From Clostridiales bacterium COT073_COT-073 (lineage in GTDB: Bacteria > Bacillota > Clostridia > Lachnospirales > Vallitaleaceae), in NCBI GenBank assembly GCA_003858485.1, contig RQYD01000031.1, forward strand, positions 1 through 33,480: a DNA stretch of 33,480 nucleotides, in the 5' to 3' direction. Every line of letters begins with the position of its first letter. The first letter of the stretch is position 1. Position numbers and translations under genes: made by a program. Below the pieces are notes generated by a model that ran no database searches, had not been told where the DNA came from, and worked only from the letters and a program-made list of their open reading frames with translations. Shown one piece after another: positions 7,813-16,175 of the stretch.

Positions 7813-7910
7813 AATAAAAGATATGGAATTTGTAATAGGAGTAAGAAGAGATAAGATATAAGAGTTTTAGAGCCAAAAAATAGTATGATTCAGGAAAGGA
7901 TCAGATAAAT

Positions 7911-10319
7911 ATGGAGATCAGAAAACTTAATGAACGGATTGAAAGAATGCGACAAAGGATTATTGATCAGCCAGCTTCCATTTGTCCGGAAAGAGGAGAG
8001 ATCATCACCAAGGTGTATCAGGAGTATGAATATTTGCCGGTCATGCGCTTAAGAGGAAAGAGCTTGGAAGAAATTTTAAAGAATATGACAATTTATATTG
8101 ATGAAGATACTTTGCTGGTTGGCAATCAAGCAAAGCTGGATAAAGCAGCGCCGGTTTTTCCGGAGTACGGAATGGACTGGATGATCAAGGAACTGGATGA
8201 ATTTGCCAAAAGAGATGGCGACCGCTTCGAAATCAGTGAGGAGTCAAAACAAAAAATCAGGGATTTTGCACCTTATTGGGAGAATAAAACATTAAAGAAG
8301 AAGGCGCTGTCAATGATGACAGAAGAAGCCAGACTTTATTATGACCAGAATATTATTAAGGCAGAAGGATGCATTACTTCGGGCGATGGCCATGTAGCGA
8401 TGGCCTATGATGACATTTTAAAAAATGGCTTGCTGTATTATAAAGAGTATGCAGAAAAAGAGTGTGAGCGGCTGGATCCTTCTAATCACACCAAATTAAA
8501 AAGTTATCATTTTTATCAGGCCTTTATCGGTGTGATTGACGCAGTCATTGCTTTTTCTCATCGCTATGCCGATCTGGCGGAAAATATGGCCAAACAGGAA
8601 ACGGTTAGTGAAAAAAGAAAACAGGAATTATTAAAAATGGCAGAGGTTTGCCGGAATATTCCGGAGAAACCGGCGACCAGTTTTTACGAAGCCGTGCAAT
8701 TTGTGTGGTTCATTCATTTGATCCTGCAGATTGAGTCAAATGGCCATTCCTATTCCTATGGCCGTTTGGATCAATATTTATCTCCGTACTATGAAAAATC
8801 GCTTAGAGAGGGCACGATTACCGAAGAAGAAGCACTGGAGCTGCTGCAGAATCTATGCATCAAAACTTTGACGATCAATAAGATCCGGAGCTGGGAAATG
8901 ACGAAAACCGGTGCCGGTATGCCGCTTTATCAAAACATCACCATTGGTGGCCAAAATCCGAAAACCAGGAAAGATGCAGTCAATCCGGTGACCATGTTGA
9001 TTTTGGAGGCAGTGGGGGCGTTGCGTTTACCACAGCCGAATTTGACGGTCCGCTATCACAAAGGGGCCACGCCGGAATTTATGAGAGCTTGCATGGCGGT
9101 AGTAAAGCAAGGTTTTGGTATGCCGGCATTTAACAGTGATGAAATTATTATTCCATCCTTTATTGAAAAAGGAATTGAAGAGGAAGATGCCTATGATTAT
9201 TCGGCGGTCGGTTGTGTGGAAGTGGCCGTACCGGGGAAATGGGGCTATCGCTGCACAGGCATGAGTTTTATTAATTTTCCGAGAACTTTGCTGACTGCTT
9301 TAAATAATGGAATCGAGCCGACGACCGGTGTCAGGATATTTGAAGGAACAGGACATTTAAAGGATATGACATCATTTGAACAAGTGATTGCTGCCTGGAA
9401 AAAGGGAATCAAGGAAGTGACAAGAGCATCAGTCATTATTGACAACTGTGCTGATGTTTGTTTGGAAGAAGGATACCCGGATGTGCTCTGCTCAGGCTTA
9501 ACGGAAAATTGTTTGGAAAGAGGAAAGGCATTAAAAGAAGGCGGCTCAAAGTATGATTTTATCAGTGGATTGCAAGTCGGGATCGCTAATTTGGCCGATT
9601 CTTTGGCGGCAATTAAAGATGTGGTATTTGAGCGTCAATTGATCACACCGGCTGAATTGTGGGAAGCGTTAAAAGAAAATTTTGCTGGTGAAAGAGGCCA
9701 GGAGATCCAGCGGATGTTAAAGGACAGCCCGCATAAATACGGGAATGATGATGATTATGTGGACTCATTGATTGCGGCGGCATACTCCGATTATATTTCG
9801 GAAGTGACCCAATACAAAAATACCAGGTATGGACGGGGACCGATCGGCGGTGGCTATTATGCCGGAACTTCTTCGATTTCGGCAAATGTCCCGCATGGAG
9901 CTGCCACAATGGCGACTCCGGATGGCAGAAATGCCGGTGAGCCTTTAGCTGAAGGCTGTTCGCCGGCGCATAATTGTGATATCAATGGGCCGACTGCTGT
10001 GTTTAAGTCAGTATCAAAGCTGCCGACTGAAAATATTAGCGGCGGGGTGCTGCTCAATCAAAAAATCAATCCGCAATTAATGCAGGACAGCAAAAATGTG
10101 GAAAAGTTAATTCTTATGGTTAGAGCCTTCTTTGATGATCTGAAGGGATTTCATGTCCAGTTTAACATTGTTTCCCGTGAAACTTTGCTGGATGCACAAA
10201 AACATCCGGATAAGCATAAGGATCTGATCGTTCGGGTTGCAGGCTATAGCGCCTTCTTTAATGCGCTGTCGAAAATGACCCAAGATGACATTATTGCCCG
10301 GACCGAGCAAAGTTTTTAA
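7911..10319 (+). CDS. Glycyl radical enzyme (PflD/YbiW-like lyase or dehydratase)
   Basis: Oxygen-sensitive radical enzyme of 802 residues. The C-terminal glycyl radical loop RVAGYSAFF places the radical on Gly778. The active-site loop SAVGCVEVAVPGK gives thiyl Cys435 and general-base Glu437. The single Cys followed by V-E, not the Cys-Cys pair of pyruvate formate-lyase, puts it with the dehydratase/lyase GREs. The conserved domain order (large PFL-like N-terminal barrel to ~residue 680, then the radical domain) and length are normal. GGAAAGGA precedes ATG at 7911. The neighbouring aldolase of FSA type, 58 bases downstream, resembles the E. coli PflD/YbiW setting more than glycerol, choline or hydroxyproline lyase loci. 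The substrate cannot be read from the sequence; a 1,5-anhydrohexitol phosphate is my leading guess. The old label 'formate acetyltransferase' would be wrong. Confidence 0.92.
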   Translation: MEIRKLNERIERMRQRIIDQPASICPERGEIITKVYQEYEYLPVMRLRGKSLEEILKNMTIYIDEDTLLVGNQAKLDKAAPVFPEYGMDWMIKELDEFAKRDGDRFEISEESKQKIRDFAPYWENKTLKKKALSMMTEEARLYYDQNIIKAEGCITSGDGHVAMAYDDILKNGLLYYKEYAEKECERLDPSNHTKLKSYHFYQAFIGVIDAVIAFSHRYADLAENMAKQETVSEKRKQELLKMAEVCRNIPEKPATSFYEAVQFVWFIHLILQIESNGHSYSYGRLDQYLSPYYEKSLREGTITEEEALELLQNLCIKTLTINKIRSWEMTKTGAGMPLYQNITIGGQNPKTRKDAVNPVTMLILEAVGALRLPQPNLTVRYHKGATPEFMRACMAVVKQGFGMPAFNSDEIIIPSFIEKGIEEEDAYDYSAVGCVEVAVPGKWGYRCTGMSFINFPRTLLTALNNGIEPTTGVRIFEGTGHLKDMTSFEQVIAAWKKGIKEVTRASVIIDNCADVCLEEGYPDVLCSGLTENCLERGKALKEGGSKYDFISGLQVGIANLADSLAAIKDVVFERQLITPAELWEALKENFAGERGQEIQRMLKDSPHKYGNDDDYVDSLIAAAYSDYISEVTQYKNTRYGRGPIGGGYYAGTSSISANVPHGAATMATPDGRNAGEPLAEGCSPAHNCDINGPTAVFKSVSKLPTENISGGVLLNQKINPQLMQDSKNVEKLILMVRAFFDDLKGFHVQFNIVSRETLLDAQKHPDKHKDLIVRVAGYSAFFNALSKMTQDDIIARTEQSF

Positions 10320-10377
10320 AATACATGGAAGAAGCCACAGATAATCAGAGTTTCCGATAGGGAGAAATGAGGGAAAA

Positions 10378-11049
10378 ATGAAAATATTGATTGATACAGC
10401 GGATGTTAAGGTAATAGAAAAGCTTTATAAGATTTACCCATTTGACGGAGTAACTACCAATCCCAGACTTCTGAGCAGGATCACCGGAAAACCAGTCGAG
10501 ATATTAAAAGAAATTCAATCGGAGATTCCTGAAAGTGCGGAATTGCATGTCCAGGTCGTTTCCAGTGACAGCACAGAAATGCTGAAAGAAGCGGATCATA
10601 TTGGTCGAACTTTGGGTGAAAATGTTCATATCAAGGTGCCGGTATGTGAGGCCGGCTATCAGGTCATTCACCAACTGGCAAAGGATCAGGTGAAAGTGAC
10701 AGCAACTGCAATTTTTCAGCCGATTCAGGCATTGTTGGCCGCTGCTGCCGGAGCATATTCGGTAGCACCCTATATTCACCGCATCAATAATAAGGGGGGG
10801 AATGGGATCGAGGTGGCAAGAGAGATTCAAAGACTGCTGGAAGCACATGGTTATCAAACACGACTTCTGGCCGCTGCTTTTGAAAACGTGCGCCAGGTAT
10901 CGGAAACTTTGGCTTTTGGTGCAAAGTCGGTTACGGTAGCGCCGGAGCTGTTAAATGAAATGCTCAGGAACGATTTGACGGAAATGGCAGTGACAGGATT
11001 TTATCAGGAATTTAAAGAGCATTTTCAAATGCAGACCATGATCAGGTAA
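10378..11049 (+). CDS. fsa: Fructose-6-phosphate aldolase-like transaldolase-family protein
   Basis: A class I aldolase of the small transaldolase/FSA group, 223 residues, acting in the cytoplasm. Aligned by eye with E. coli FsaA: FDGVTTNPRLL matches AGVTTNPSII, HVQV gives Gln59, HIKVPV gives the Schiff-base Lys86 (Lys85 in FsaA), TATAIF gives Thr110, and VAPYIHRI gives Tyr132 (Tyr131 in FsaA). Transaldolases have Phe at that last position, so this copy looks like a true aldolase. It follows the GRE by 58 bases, with GAGGGAAAA before ATG, and is followed by a terminator, so the two are probably co-transcribed. It would split a ketose phosphate made by the GRE, or downstream of it, into glyceraldehyde 3-phosphate and a small ketone such as hydroxyacetone or dihydroxyacetone. 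The exact substrate is inference. Confidence 0.88.
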   Translation: MKILIDTADVKVIEKLYKIYPFDGVTTNPRLLSRITGKPVEILKEIQSEIPESAELHVQVVSSDSTEMLKEADHIGRTLGENVHIKVPVCEAGYQVIHQLAKDQVKVTATAIFQPIQALLAAAAGAYSVAPYIHRINNKGGNGIEVAREIQRLLEAHGYQTRLLAAAFENVRQVSETLAFGAKSVTVAPELLNEMLRNDLTEMAVTGFYQEFKEHFQMQTMIR

Positions 11050-11089
11050 GAGAATTTTCCTTTTGCGATTTACCTGATCATATTACTTC

Positions 11090-11130
11090 CCGGGTCATGA
11101 TCAAATATCCATGACCCGGTTTGCATTTTG
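11090..11130 (+). terminator. Terminator of the GRE-aldolase operon
   Basis: A perfect 10-bp GC-rich stem, CCGGGTCATG (11090-11099) and CATGACCCGG (11110-11119), is followed by TTTGCATTTT. The T-run is broken, so termination may be partial. The convergent SNF2 gene ends 70 bases further on. Confidence 0.7.
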
Positions 11131-11189
11131 ACTTAGAATATCGGTTTACAAGCAGAGTTTGAAGTTACGGACTTTTACAGAGCTTTTTT

Positions 11190-14100
11190 TTACTCAAACA
11201 ATTTCATCACTTCTTCCCGGTTCATGCTGGTCAGGGCTTTGCTTTGGCCACCGATCAGCTGCTCGGCCAGTTCCCATTTTTTATTTTGCAGTTCAAAGAT
11301 GCGTTCTTCAATGGTACCAGCTACCAGCAAAGAGTAAACCTCAACTGATTGTTTTTGACCGATCCGGTAGGCTCTGTCGGTTGCTTGATTCATAGCTGCT
11401 TTATTCCACCAGGGATCAAAATGAATCACCGCCTGGGCGCTGGTCAGATTAAGTCCGGTACCACCGGCTTTGAGTGAAATCAAAAAGACTGAAAAAGCAT
11501 CATTTTGAAAATCATTGACCAATTGATGCCGCTGTTCTTTTGGAGTTGAGCCTTGCAAAATATTGTGGCTGATACCGGCTTTTTTTAATTCAAAAGCCAA
11601 TAGATCAAGAACTTTGGTAAAGGAAGAAAAGACCAAAATTTGCCGGTTTTGCTTATTCAAATCTTCAATCATTTTCAGGCATGCTTTGACTTTGCTGCCG
11701 GGAGCGGTGATAGTGTCCTCAACTAAACTGCGGTCACAGCAGAGCAAACGAAGTCTGGTCAGTAGGGCCAGGATTTCAATGCTGACTTCACCACCGCTTT
11801 CTTGCAACAGTTTGCTGACCTCTGTTTTAATGGAAGCTTCATGAGCTTGATAGACTCTTTTTTCTTCGGGACTGGGCGTGATCGTTAAAATGGTTTCATA
11901 TTTTTCGGGTAAATCATCCAGCACATCTTTTTTTAAACGACGAAGAACAAAGGGTTTAACCATATTGGATAATTTTTTGGTCGCTTTTTCATCACCTGCC
12001 CGGACGATCGGCAGTTCGAATTGTTTGCGAAAACGGCTGTAAGAATAAAGATAACCAGGCATTAAAAAATCAAAGACCGACCATAATTCGGCTAAATTAT
12101 TTTCAATCGGTGTTCCCGACAAGGCCAGGCGATGCTGGCTGCTTAGACGCTTAGCTGCTTTAGCTGACTTGGTCTGCATATTTTTAATGCGCTGTGATTC
12201 ATCTAAAACTACATAGTAAAAGGGAATGTTGATCATATCTTCAATATCCCGCAGCAAATAATCATAGCTGGTAATGATCAGCTGATAACGCTCAGCCGTC
12301 TGCCAGATGGCCAGGCGTTCTTCTTTTTCTCCAAGAGTACAGGCAATGGTCATCTGAGGGAAAAATTTAAAAACTTCATCCCGCCAGTTGTAGATCAGCG
12401 AAGCCGGACAAATAATCAAAGAGGTTTGACTGGTTGTTTCAGACAGTAAGGTCAGGGTTTGCAGGGTTTTTCCCAAACCCATATCATCAGCTAAAATTCC
12501 ATTGAAATCAAGAGCTTCAAGCAATTTTAAAAATTGGACGCCTTCTTTTTGATAGGGTTTCAGCACCGGTACAATGGCTGGCGGAAGGGGGAATGTATGG
12601 CTGCCATGTTCATGAAAATAATCTAATTTTTCGCTTAAATGAGGTTCAAAATCAATGTTCATTTCTGTTTCGGCTGATAAGGAGAGCAGCTGATACATGG
12701 GCAGCTGTGTTTCTTTTTTTTCCAGGGCAGTTAAGCGGATGCCTTGATTATCCAGGAAATCAGAGAAATTTTGCCAGGAATCATGGTCTAATTTAATGGT
12801 TTCGCCGTTTTTTAGCCTGTGATATTCCTTTTTCCGTCGAAAACTCTTTAAAATGGCAATGGTTTCTTTAAGGTCAAATTCATTGGATTGAATATCAATG
12901 GACAAGAGATTTCCATTTTGACGGACACTGATATCAGCAGGCGCTTTATAAATTCGGTGATAGGCTTTTAATTCTTCAGACACCCATACTTCACCATAAT
13001 TGCTAAGATTTTCCGTTAATTGATTCAGCAGTTCCTGATTGATCCCACTAAAATAATAAGCGTCATTTTTGAAGGCAGCACCATTGCAGCGCAAGGCATT
13101 TCCAACTGCTTCAGCCAGAGGAGAAGAAGGATTTCCCTCAATTTGGATCCGGATATTGCGCTTGTCAATATCCAGCTTATAGCGAAGAATGGTGGTGTCA
13201 GCAATTGTTTCGCCATTGGCCCTTTGTACTAAAGTAAGAATTTGCGGATAAAGACTTTCGCCAAAAATTACTTGAGAATGCAGATAACCATTTAAGATAG
13301 TCAACAGATGAAGGGCGGAGATATCATGGCAGTGCACCCGGCTCAAAACGCCATCACTAAAGAAATAGCCATATTTTGACATTAAAGTCAAATCGGCAAA
13401 TGATTCGGGCGAATGCAGGATATAATAATTTGGCTCATACTCGCTGATTTGAAATTCAAAAGTTTGAGTAATTTCATCTAAGTTCAAATCAAATAATAAA
13501 TCAGGATTTTCTGAAAAAATATCAAATAGGCTGTCTAAATCCAGATTATATAAAAAAACAGAAGCAGTGGCTGTAGATACAGCATCATTATTCATCAGCA
13601 GAGCGATCAGTCGGCGGGCAGTGGGAGTGAAGCTTTCCAGGGTATGATAAAATGCCAGTTTTTGCCCATAGCGATAAAATTCCCCGCCCCGGATCAGATT
13701 TAAAAAGCGGGTCAGGTTTTTAATTTTATAAGCAGCCTCACCAATCACCTGAAAGCTCAGGTAAGGCATGGCATTTTCGTAGTGCAGATAGGCAGCAATA
13801 TCAATTCCGCTTTCCATCTGATTTTGTATAGAGAAAAGAGGAATTTGATTTTCGGCCCTTTGTGTTTGGGCATAAAATTTTTCGGTCCGCTCTGCCTGAA
13901 AAACCAATTTTTGAAGTTTTAATCGCTCTTTTTTTTGGTCCATGCTTTCCCCTTTGGGAATGGGAAACAGGACCGGAAAATCAGCCGAAAGTTCTTTCTG
14001 ATAAGGGATGTCCTGGAGCGGCAAACGCAGATCATTGATATGATGCAGCAAAGCATTCAAATGCAAACACAGTCGGTGATCGGATGCGGACTGAAACTCC

Positions 14101-14672
14101 GGGCAGGTACAGGCAAAATTATTGATCCGGAAATCAGGGTCCAGCAAAATCGACTGAGTTTCCCTGGTGGTAAAGCCATTAAGTCCTTCTATTAAATAAA
14201 GTCCTTCTGGAGTGTGGGTGATTTTGCAGTCATTAAACAGCGGTGCCCGATATGGACTGTTGCGGTAATTACTTAAAGTGGTATATAGCTTGATTTCATT
14301 TTCGCTGATCTTTAATATTGGCAGGATTTGTGCTTTGGGGTTAGCCTGTGCTTTGGACAGGGCTTTTTGGCCGGCTTCTGGCTGATAAGAGCTGATGGGA
14401 TCTGGAAAAGTAGAAGTACAGCTATCTTCCAGAGCATATAAAACAGCAGCCATATGTTTACAGCGATAGCCGGAAGCAGCATGAGGGCAGCTGCAAGTCA
14501 TTTTCCGGGGTTGCTTTTGGCCGGGGATCATGCGCACCAGATAAGGATCATGTCCGCTTACGATGGCGGTAATGATCGGTTCGGAGGAGGATAAGAGTTT
14601 TACCCGACCATCATCATAGTAGTCCCTGCCTTTTTGCAGGGTGGTGAAATCAAATAAATGTTGCCAATTCAT
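11190..14672 (-). CDS. SNF2-family helicase with SWIM zinc motifs
   Basis: DNA-translocating ATPase of 1160 residues. Near the N-terminus a SWIM motif (Cys60, Cys62, Cys71, His73; CSCPHAASGYRCKH) is followed by a second one, CxC-x11-CxH (Cys188, Cys190, Cys202, His204). A long middle region resembles the bacterial SNF2-associated domain. The ATPase core begins with the Walker A motif DDMGLGKT (~residue 733), then DESQ (~823) in place of DEAH, SGTPIENN, and the helicase C-domain motifs ISLKAGGTGLNLT and DRAYRIGQ. I start at ATG 14672, with AAAGGA seven bases before it; the frame stays open 67 codons further upstream but that part has no ribosome site and is less protein-like. It is transcribed alone, divergent from sodA. 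Its biological role is unknown; such helicases are common in Bacillota chromosomes. Confidence 0.93.
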   Translation of the reverse strand: MNWQHLFDFTTLQKGRDYYDDGRVKLLSSSEPIITAIVSGHDPYLVRMIPGQKQPRKMTCSCPHAASGYRCKHMAAVLYALEDSCTSTFPDPISSYQPEAGQKALSKAQANPKAQILPILKISENEIKLYTTLSNYRNSPYRAPLFNDCKITHTPEGLYLIEGLNGFTTRETQSILLDPDFRINNFACTCPEFQSASDHRLCLHLNALLHHINDLRLPLQDIPYQKELSADFPVLFPIPKGESMDQKKERLKLQKLVFQAERTEKFYAQTQRAENQIPLFSIQNQMESGIDIAAYLHYENAMPYLSFQVIGEAAYKIKNLTRFLNLIRGGEFYRYGQKLAFYHTLESFTPTARRLIALLMNNDAVSTATASVFLYNLDLDSLFDIFSENPDLLFDLNLDEITQTFEFQISEYEPNYYILHSPESFADLTLMSKYGYFFSDGVLSRVHCHDISALHLLTILNGYLHSQVIFGESLYPQILTLVQRANGETIADTTILRYKLDIDKRNIRIQIEGNPSSPLAEAVGNALRCNGAAFKNDAYYFSGINQELLNQLTENLSNYGEVWVSEELKAYHRIYKAPADISVRQNGNLLSIDIQSNEFDLKETIAILKSFRRKKEYHRLKNGETIKLDHDSWQNFSDFLDNQGIRLTALEKKETQLPMYQLLSLSAETEMNIDFEPHLSEKLDYFHEHGSHTFPLPPAIVPVLKPYQKEGVQFLKLLEALDFNGILADDMGLGKTLQTLTLLSETTSQTSLIICPASLIYNWRDEVFKFFPQMTIACTLGEKEERLAIWQTAERYQLIITSYDYLLRDIEDMINIPFYYVVLDESQRIKNMQTKSAKAAKRLSSQHRLALSGTPIENNLAELWSVFDFLMPGYLYSYSRFRKQFELPIVRAGDEKATKKLSNMVKPFVLRRLKKDVLDDLPEKYETILTITPSPEEKRVYQAHEASIKTEVSKLLQESGGEVSIEILALLTRLRLLCCDRSLVEDTITAPGSKVKACLKMIEDLNKQNRQILVFSSFTKVLDLLAFELKKAGISHNILQGSTPKEQRHQLVNDFQNDAFSVFLISLKAGGTGLNLTSAQAVIHFDPWWNKAAMNQATDRAYRIGQKQSVEVYSLLVAGTIEERIFELQNKKWELAEQLIGGQSKALTSMNREEVMKLFE

Positions 14673-15125
14673 AGCTTGTCCTTTCTTGCTATAGATAACT
14701 GGATCAGAAGCCTTTTGGCTAAAATCAGATCTGGATATAATGGTTTTAAAGGATGGCTTTAAATAATTGGAAAAATTACTTAAAGCAAATAGATTCATCA
14801 ATTTTATACAGCTTTTTGGCATGATGACATCTGTTTTGCCATTTATTAAGATGGTTTTGCGGCACAGATGCAAAAGGCTGCTTGGAAGAACCAGAGAAGA
14901 TGGAGCGGAGTACTTAAATAGTATATCATATTTTGGAGAAACAAAAAAGGAGGACGGCAGCTAAAAACAGAGAAATCGGTCTTAGCAGAAAAATCAGTGA
15001 ATTTACGGATAGCTGACCAGCGCGGGAATTTTTGATAAAGTCATCACAAAAGAGGAATTTGAAAAGAGTCGGACTTTATGATATGGTTAAAGCAACTGAA
15101 CAGATTGATTCCAAAGGAGGATGTT
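14673..15125 (+). promoter_or_regulatory. Divergent intergenic region with sodA promoter
   Basis: The most likely sodA promoter is TTGAAA (15059-15064), 17 bp, TATGGT (15082-15087) with an extended TG at 15079-15080. An in-frame ATG at 15078 overlaps this promoter and is not used as the sodA start. An isolated AAAAAAGGAGG near 14943-14953 is not followed by a convincing gene. No other feature is evident in these 450 bases. Confidence 0.5.
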
Positions 15126-15764
15126 ATGAAATTTGAATTGCCATCACTACCCTATGCTTATGACGCATTAGAACCGCATTTTGATGCACAAACCATGGAG
15201 ATCCATCATACCAAGCACCATGCCGCTTATACCGCTAATTTTAATGCAGCCATTGAAGGATTGGATGTGCCCAGCTGCCCCCGCAGATTATTGGCGCAAA
15301 TTGAAGATATCCCGGCTGAGAAAAGACAAGCGGTCATCAATAATGGCGGTGGCTATTATAATCATAAATTATTCTGGGAAAATCTTTCACCCAATGGTGG
15401 CGGCGAGCCAACCGGTGAATTAGCAGAGGCAATTAAGGAAGCATTTGGCTCTTTTGCCGAATTTAAAGAAAAATTTAATACAGCCGCTAAGACCCGCTTT
15501 GGATCAGGCTGGGCCTGGCTGACCATGAAAGATTTAAAATTGGAAGTGCTTTCGACTGCCAATCAGGATTCGCCGGTGCAAGACGGCCGCCGGATCTTAT
15601 TAGGACTGGATGTTTGGGAGCATGCTTATTATCTCAAATACCAAAACCGCCGTCCTGATTATGTGGAAGCATTCTGGAATGTAGTTAATTGGGATGAAGT
15701 AGCAGCCCGATATGAAAAGAGCAAGAAAAAACAAAGCGGTGGCTGCGCTTGCGAAAAAAATTAA
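15126..15764 (+). CDS. sodA: Superoxide dismutase, manganese type
   Basis: Converts superoxide to oxygen and peroxide; cytoplasmic. Metal ligands are His27, His80, Asp162 (DVWEHAYY) and His166. The active-site Gln lies in STANQDSP (Gln147), the Mn-SOD position and nearly identical to E. coli SodA, rather than the N-terminal position of Fe-SOD; iron use still cannot be excluded. The usual GGH-x-NH is GGYYNH here, but the replaced His is not a ligand. The 212-residue protein ends in an unusual tail, [15 protein letters not shown], with a Cys-x-Cys pair. The start at 15126 is set by AAAGGAGG seven bases before; a longer frame from 15078 runs through the promoter and is rejected. No signal peptide. 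It stands alone. Confidence 0.96.
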   Translation: MKFELPSLPYAYDALEPHFDAQTMEIHHTKHHAAYTANFNAAIEGLDVPSCPRRLLAQIEDIPAEKRQAVINNGGGYYNHKLFWENLSPNGGGEPTGELAEAIKEAFGSFAEFKEKFNTAAKTRFGSGWAWLTMKDLKLEVLSTANQDSPVQDGRRILLGLDVWEHAYYLKYQNRRPDYVEAFWNVVNWDEVAARYEKSKKKQSGGCACEKN

Positions 15765-15766
15765 TA

Positions 15767-15901
15767 AAAATGAATAATTAAAAATGAATAATTAATAATC
15801 AGGAGCTGTTGCTCTTGGGATTTTAATCAAAGATATCACAGAACGCCATTTTGATGGGAAATGATATTTGCTGAAAATCTCAAGTTAGCAACAGCTTTTT
15901 T
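15767..15901 (+). terminator. Tandem repeat and long-loop terminator after sodA
   Basis: A 14-bp unit AAAATGAATAATTA is duplicated in tandem (15767-15780, 15781-15794). Then AGCTGTTGCT (15804-15813) pairs with AGCAACAGCT (15887-15896), followed by T's to 15901. The stem continues inward through CTTGGGATTTT and AAAATCTCAAG with a 2-base bulge, giving about 21 pairs and a loop of ~50 bases that itself can fold (AGATATCA/TGATATTT). Probably the sodA terminator; the long form may hide a small element. Confidence 0.65.
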
Positions 15902-15978
15902 GCTTTTTATTAATTATAAGAAAAAAATTATTTTTATTCATAAAAAACAGAAAAAATTTTAAAAATACTAATAAAAGA

Positions 15979-16175
15979 TTGAAAAAAGTCGATAAAAGTA
16001 GTAAAATATAAACAGTACCCGGAATTACCACCCGGCCAATTTAAAAGGCGATCATATGAATAGTCTAAAAACTCACCTTTTGCTAAAAAAGATTTGATCG
16101 ATTAAGCAAGTGATTTGCAGGCATGGGCAGTAATTTTAAAAATATTTTTTAGTAAAGAAAGGAAAGGAAGAGAGT
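15979..16175 (+). promoter_or_regulatory. Promoter and leader of the Cna-B surface protein
   Basis: TTGAAA (15979-15984), 17 bp, TAAAAT (16002-16007) is a good sigma-A promoter. It leaves a leader of about 160 bases in which AAAAGG/CCTTTT and CGATCA/TGATCG can pair. I recognise no known riboswitch. The start codon is preceded by GAAAGGAAAGGAAGAG. Confidence 0.6.

Noticed and set aside
7643-7861. A 72-codon frame between the LacI gene and the GRE gene.
   Set aside because: It overlaps the GRE promoter and both operators, and is Lys-rich because the DNA is A-rich.
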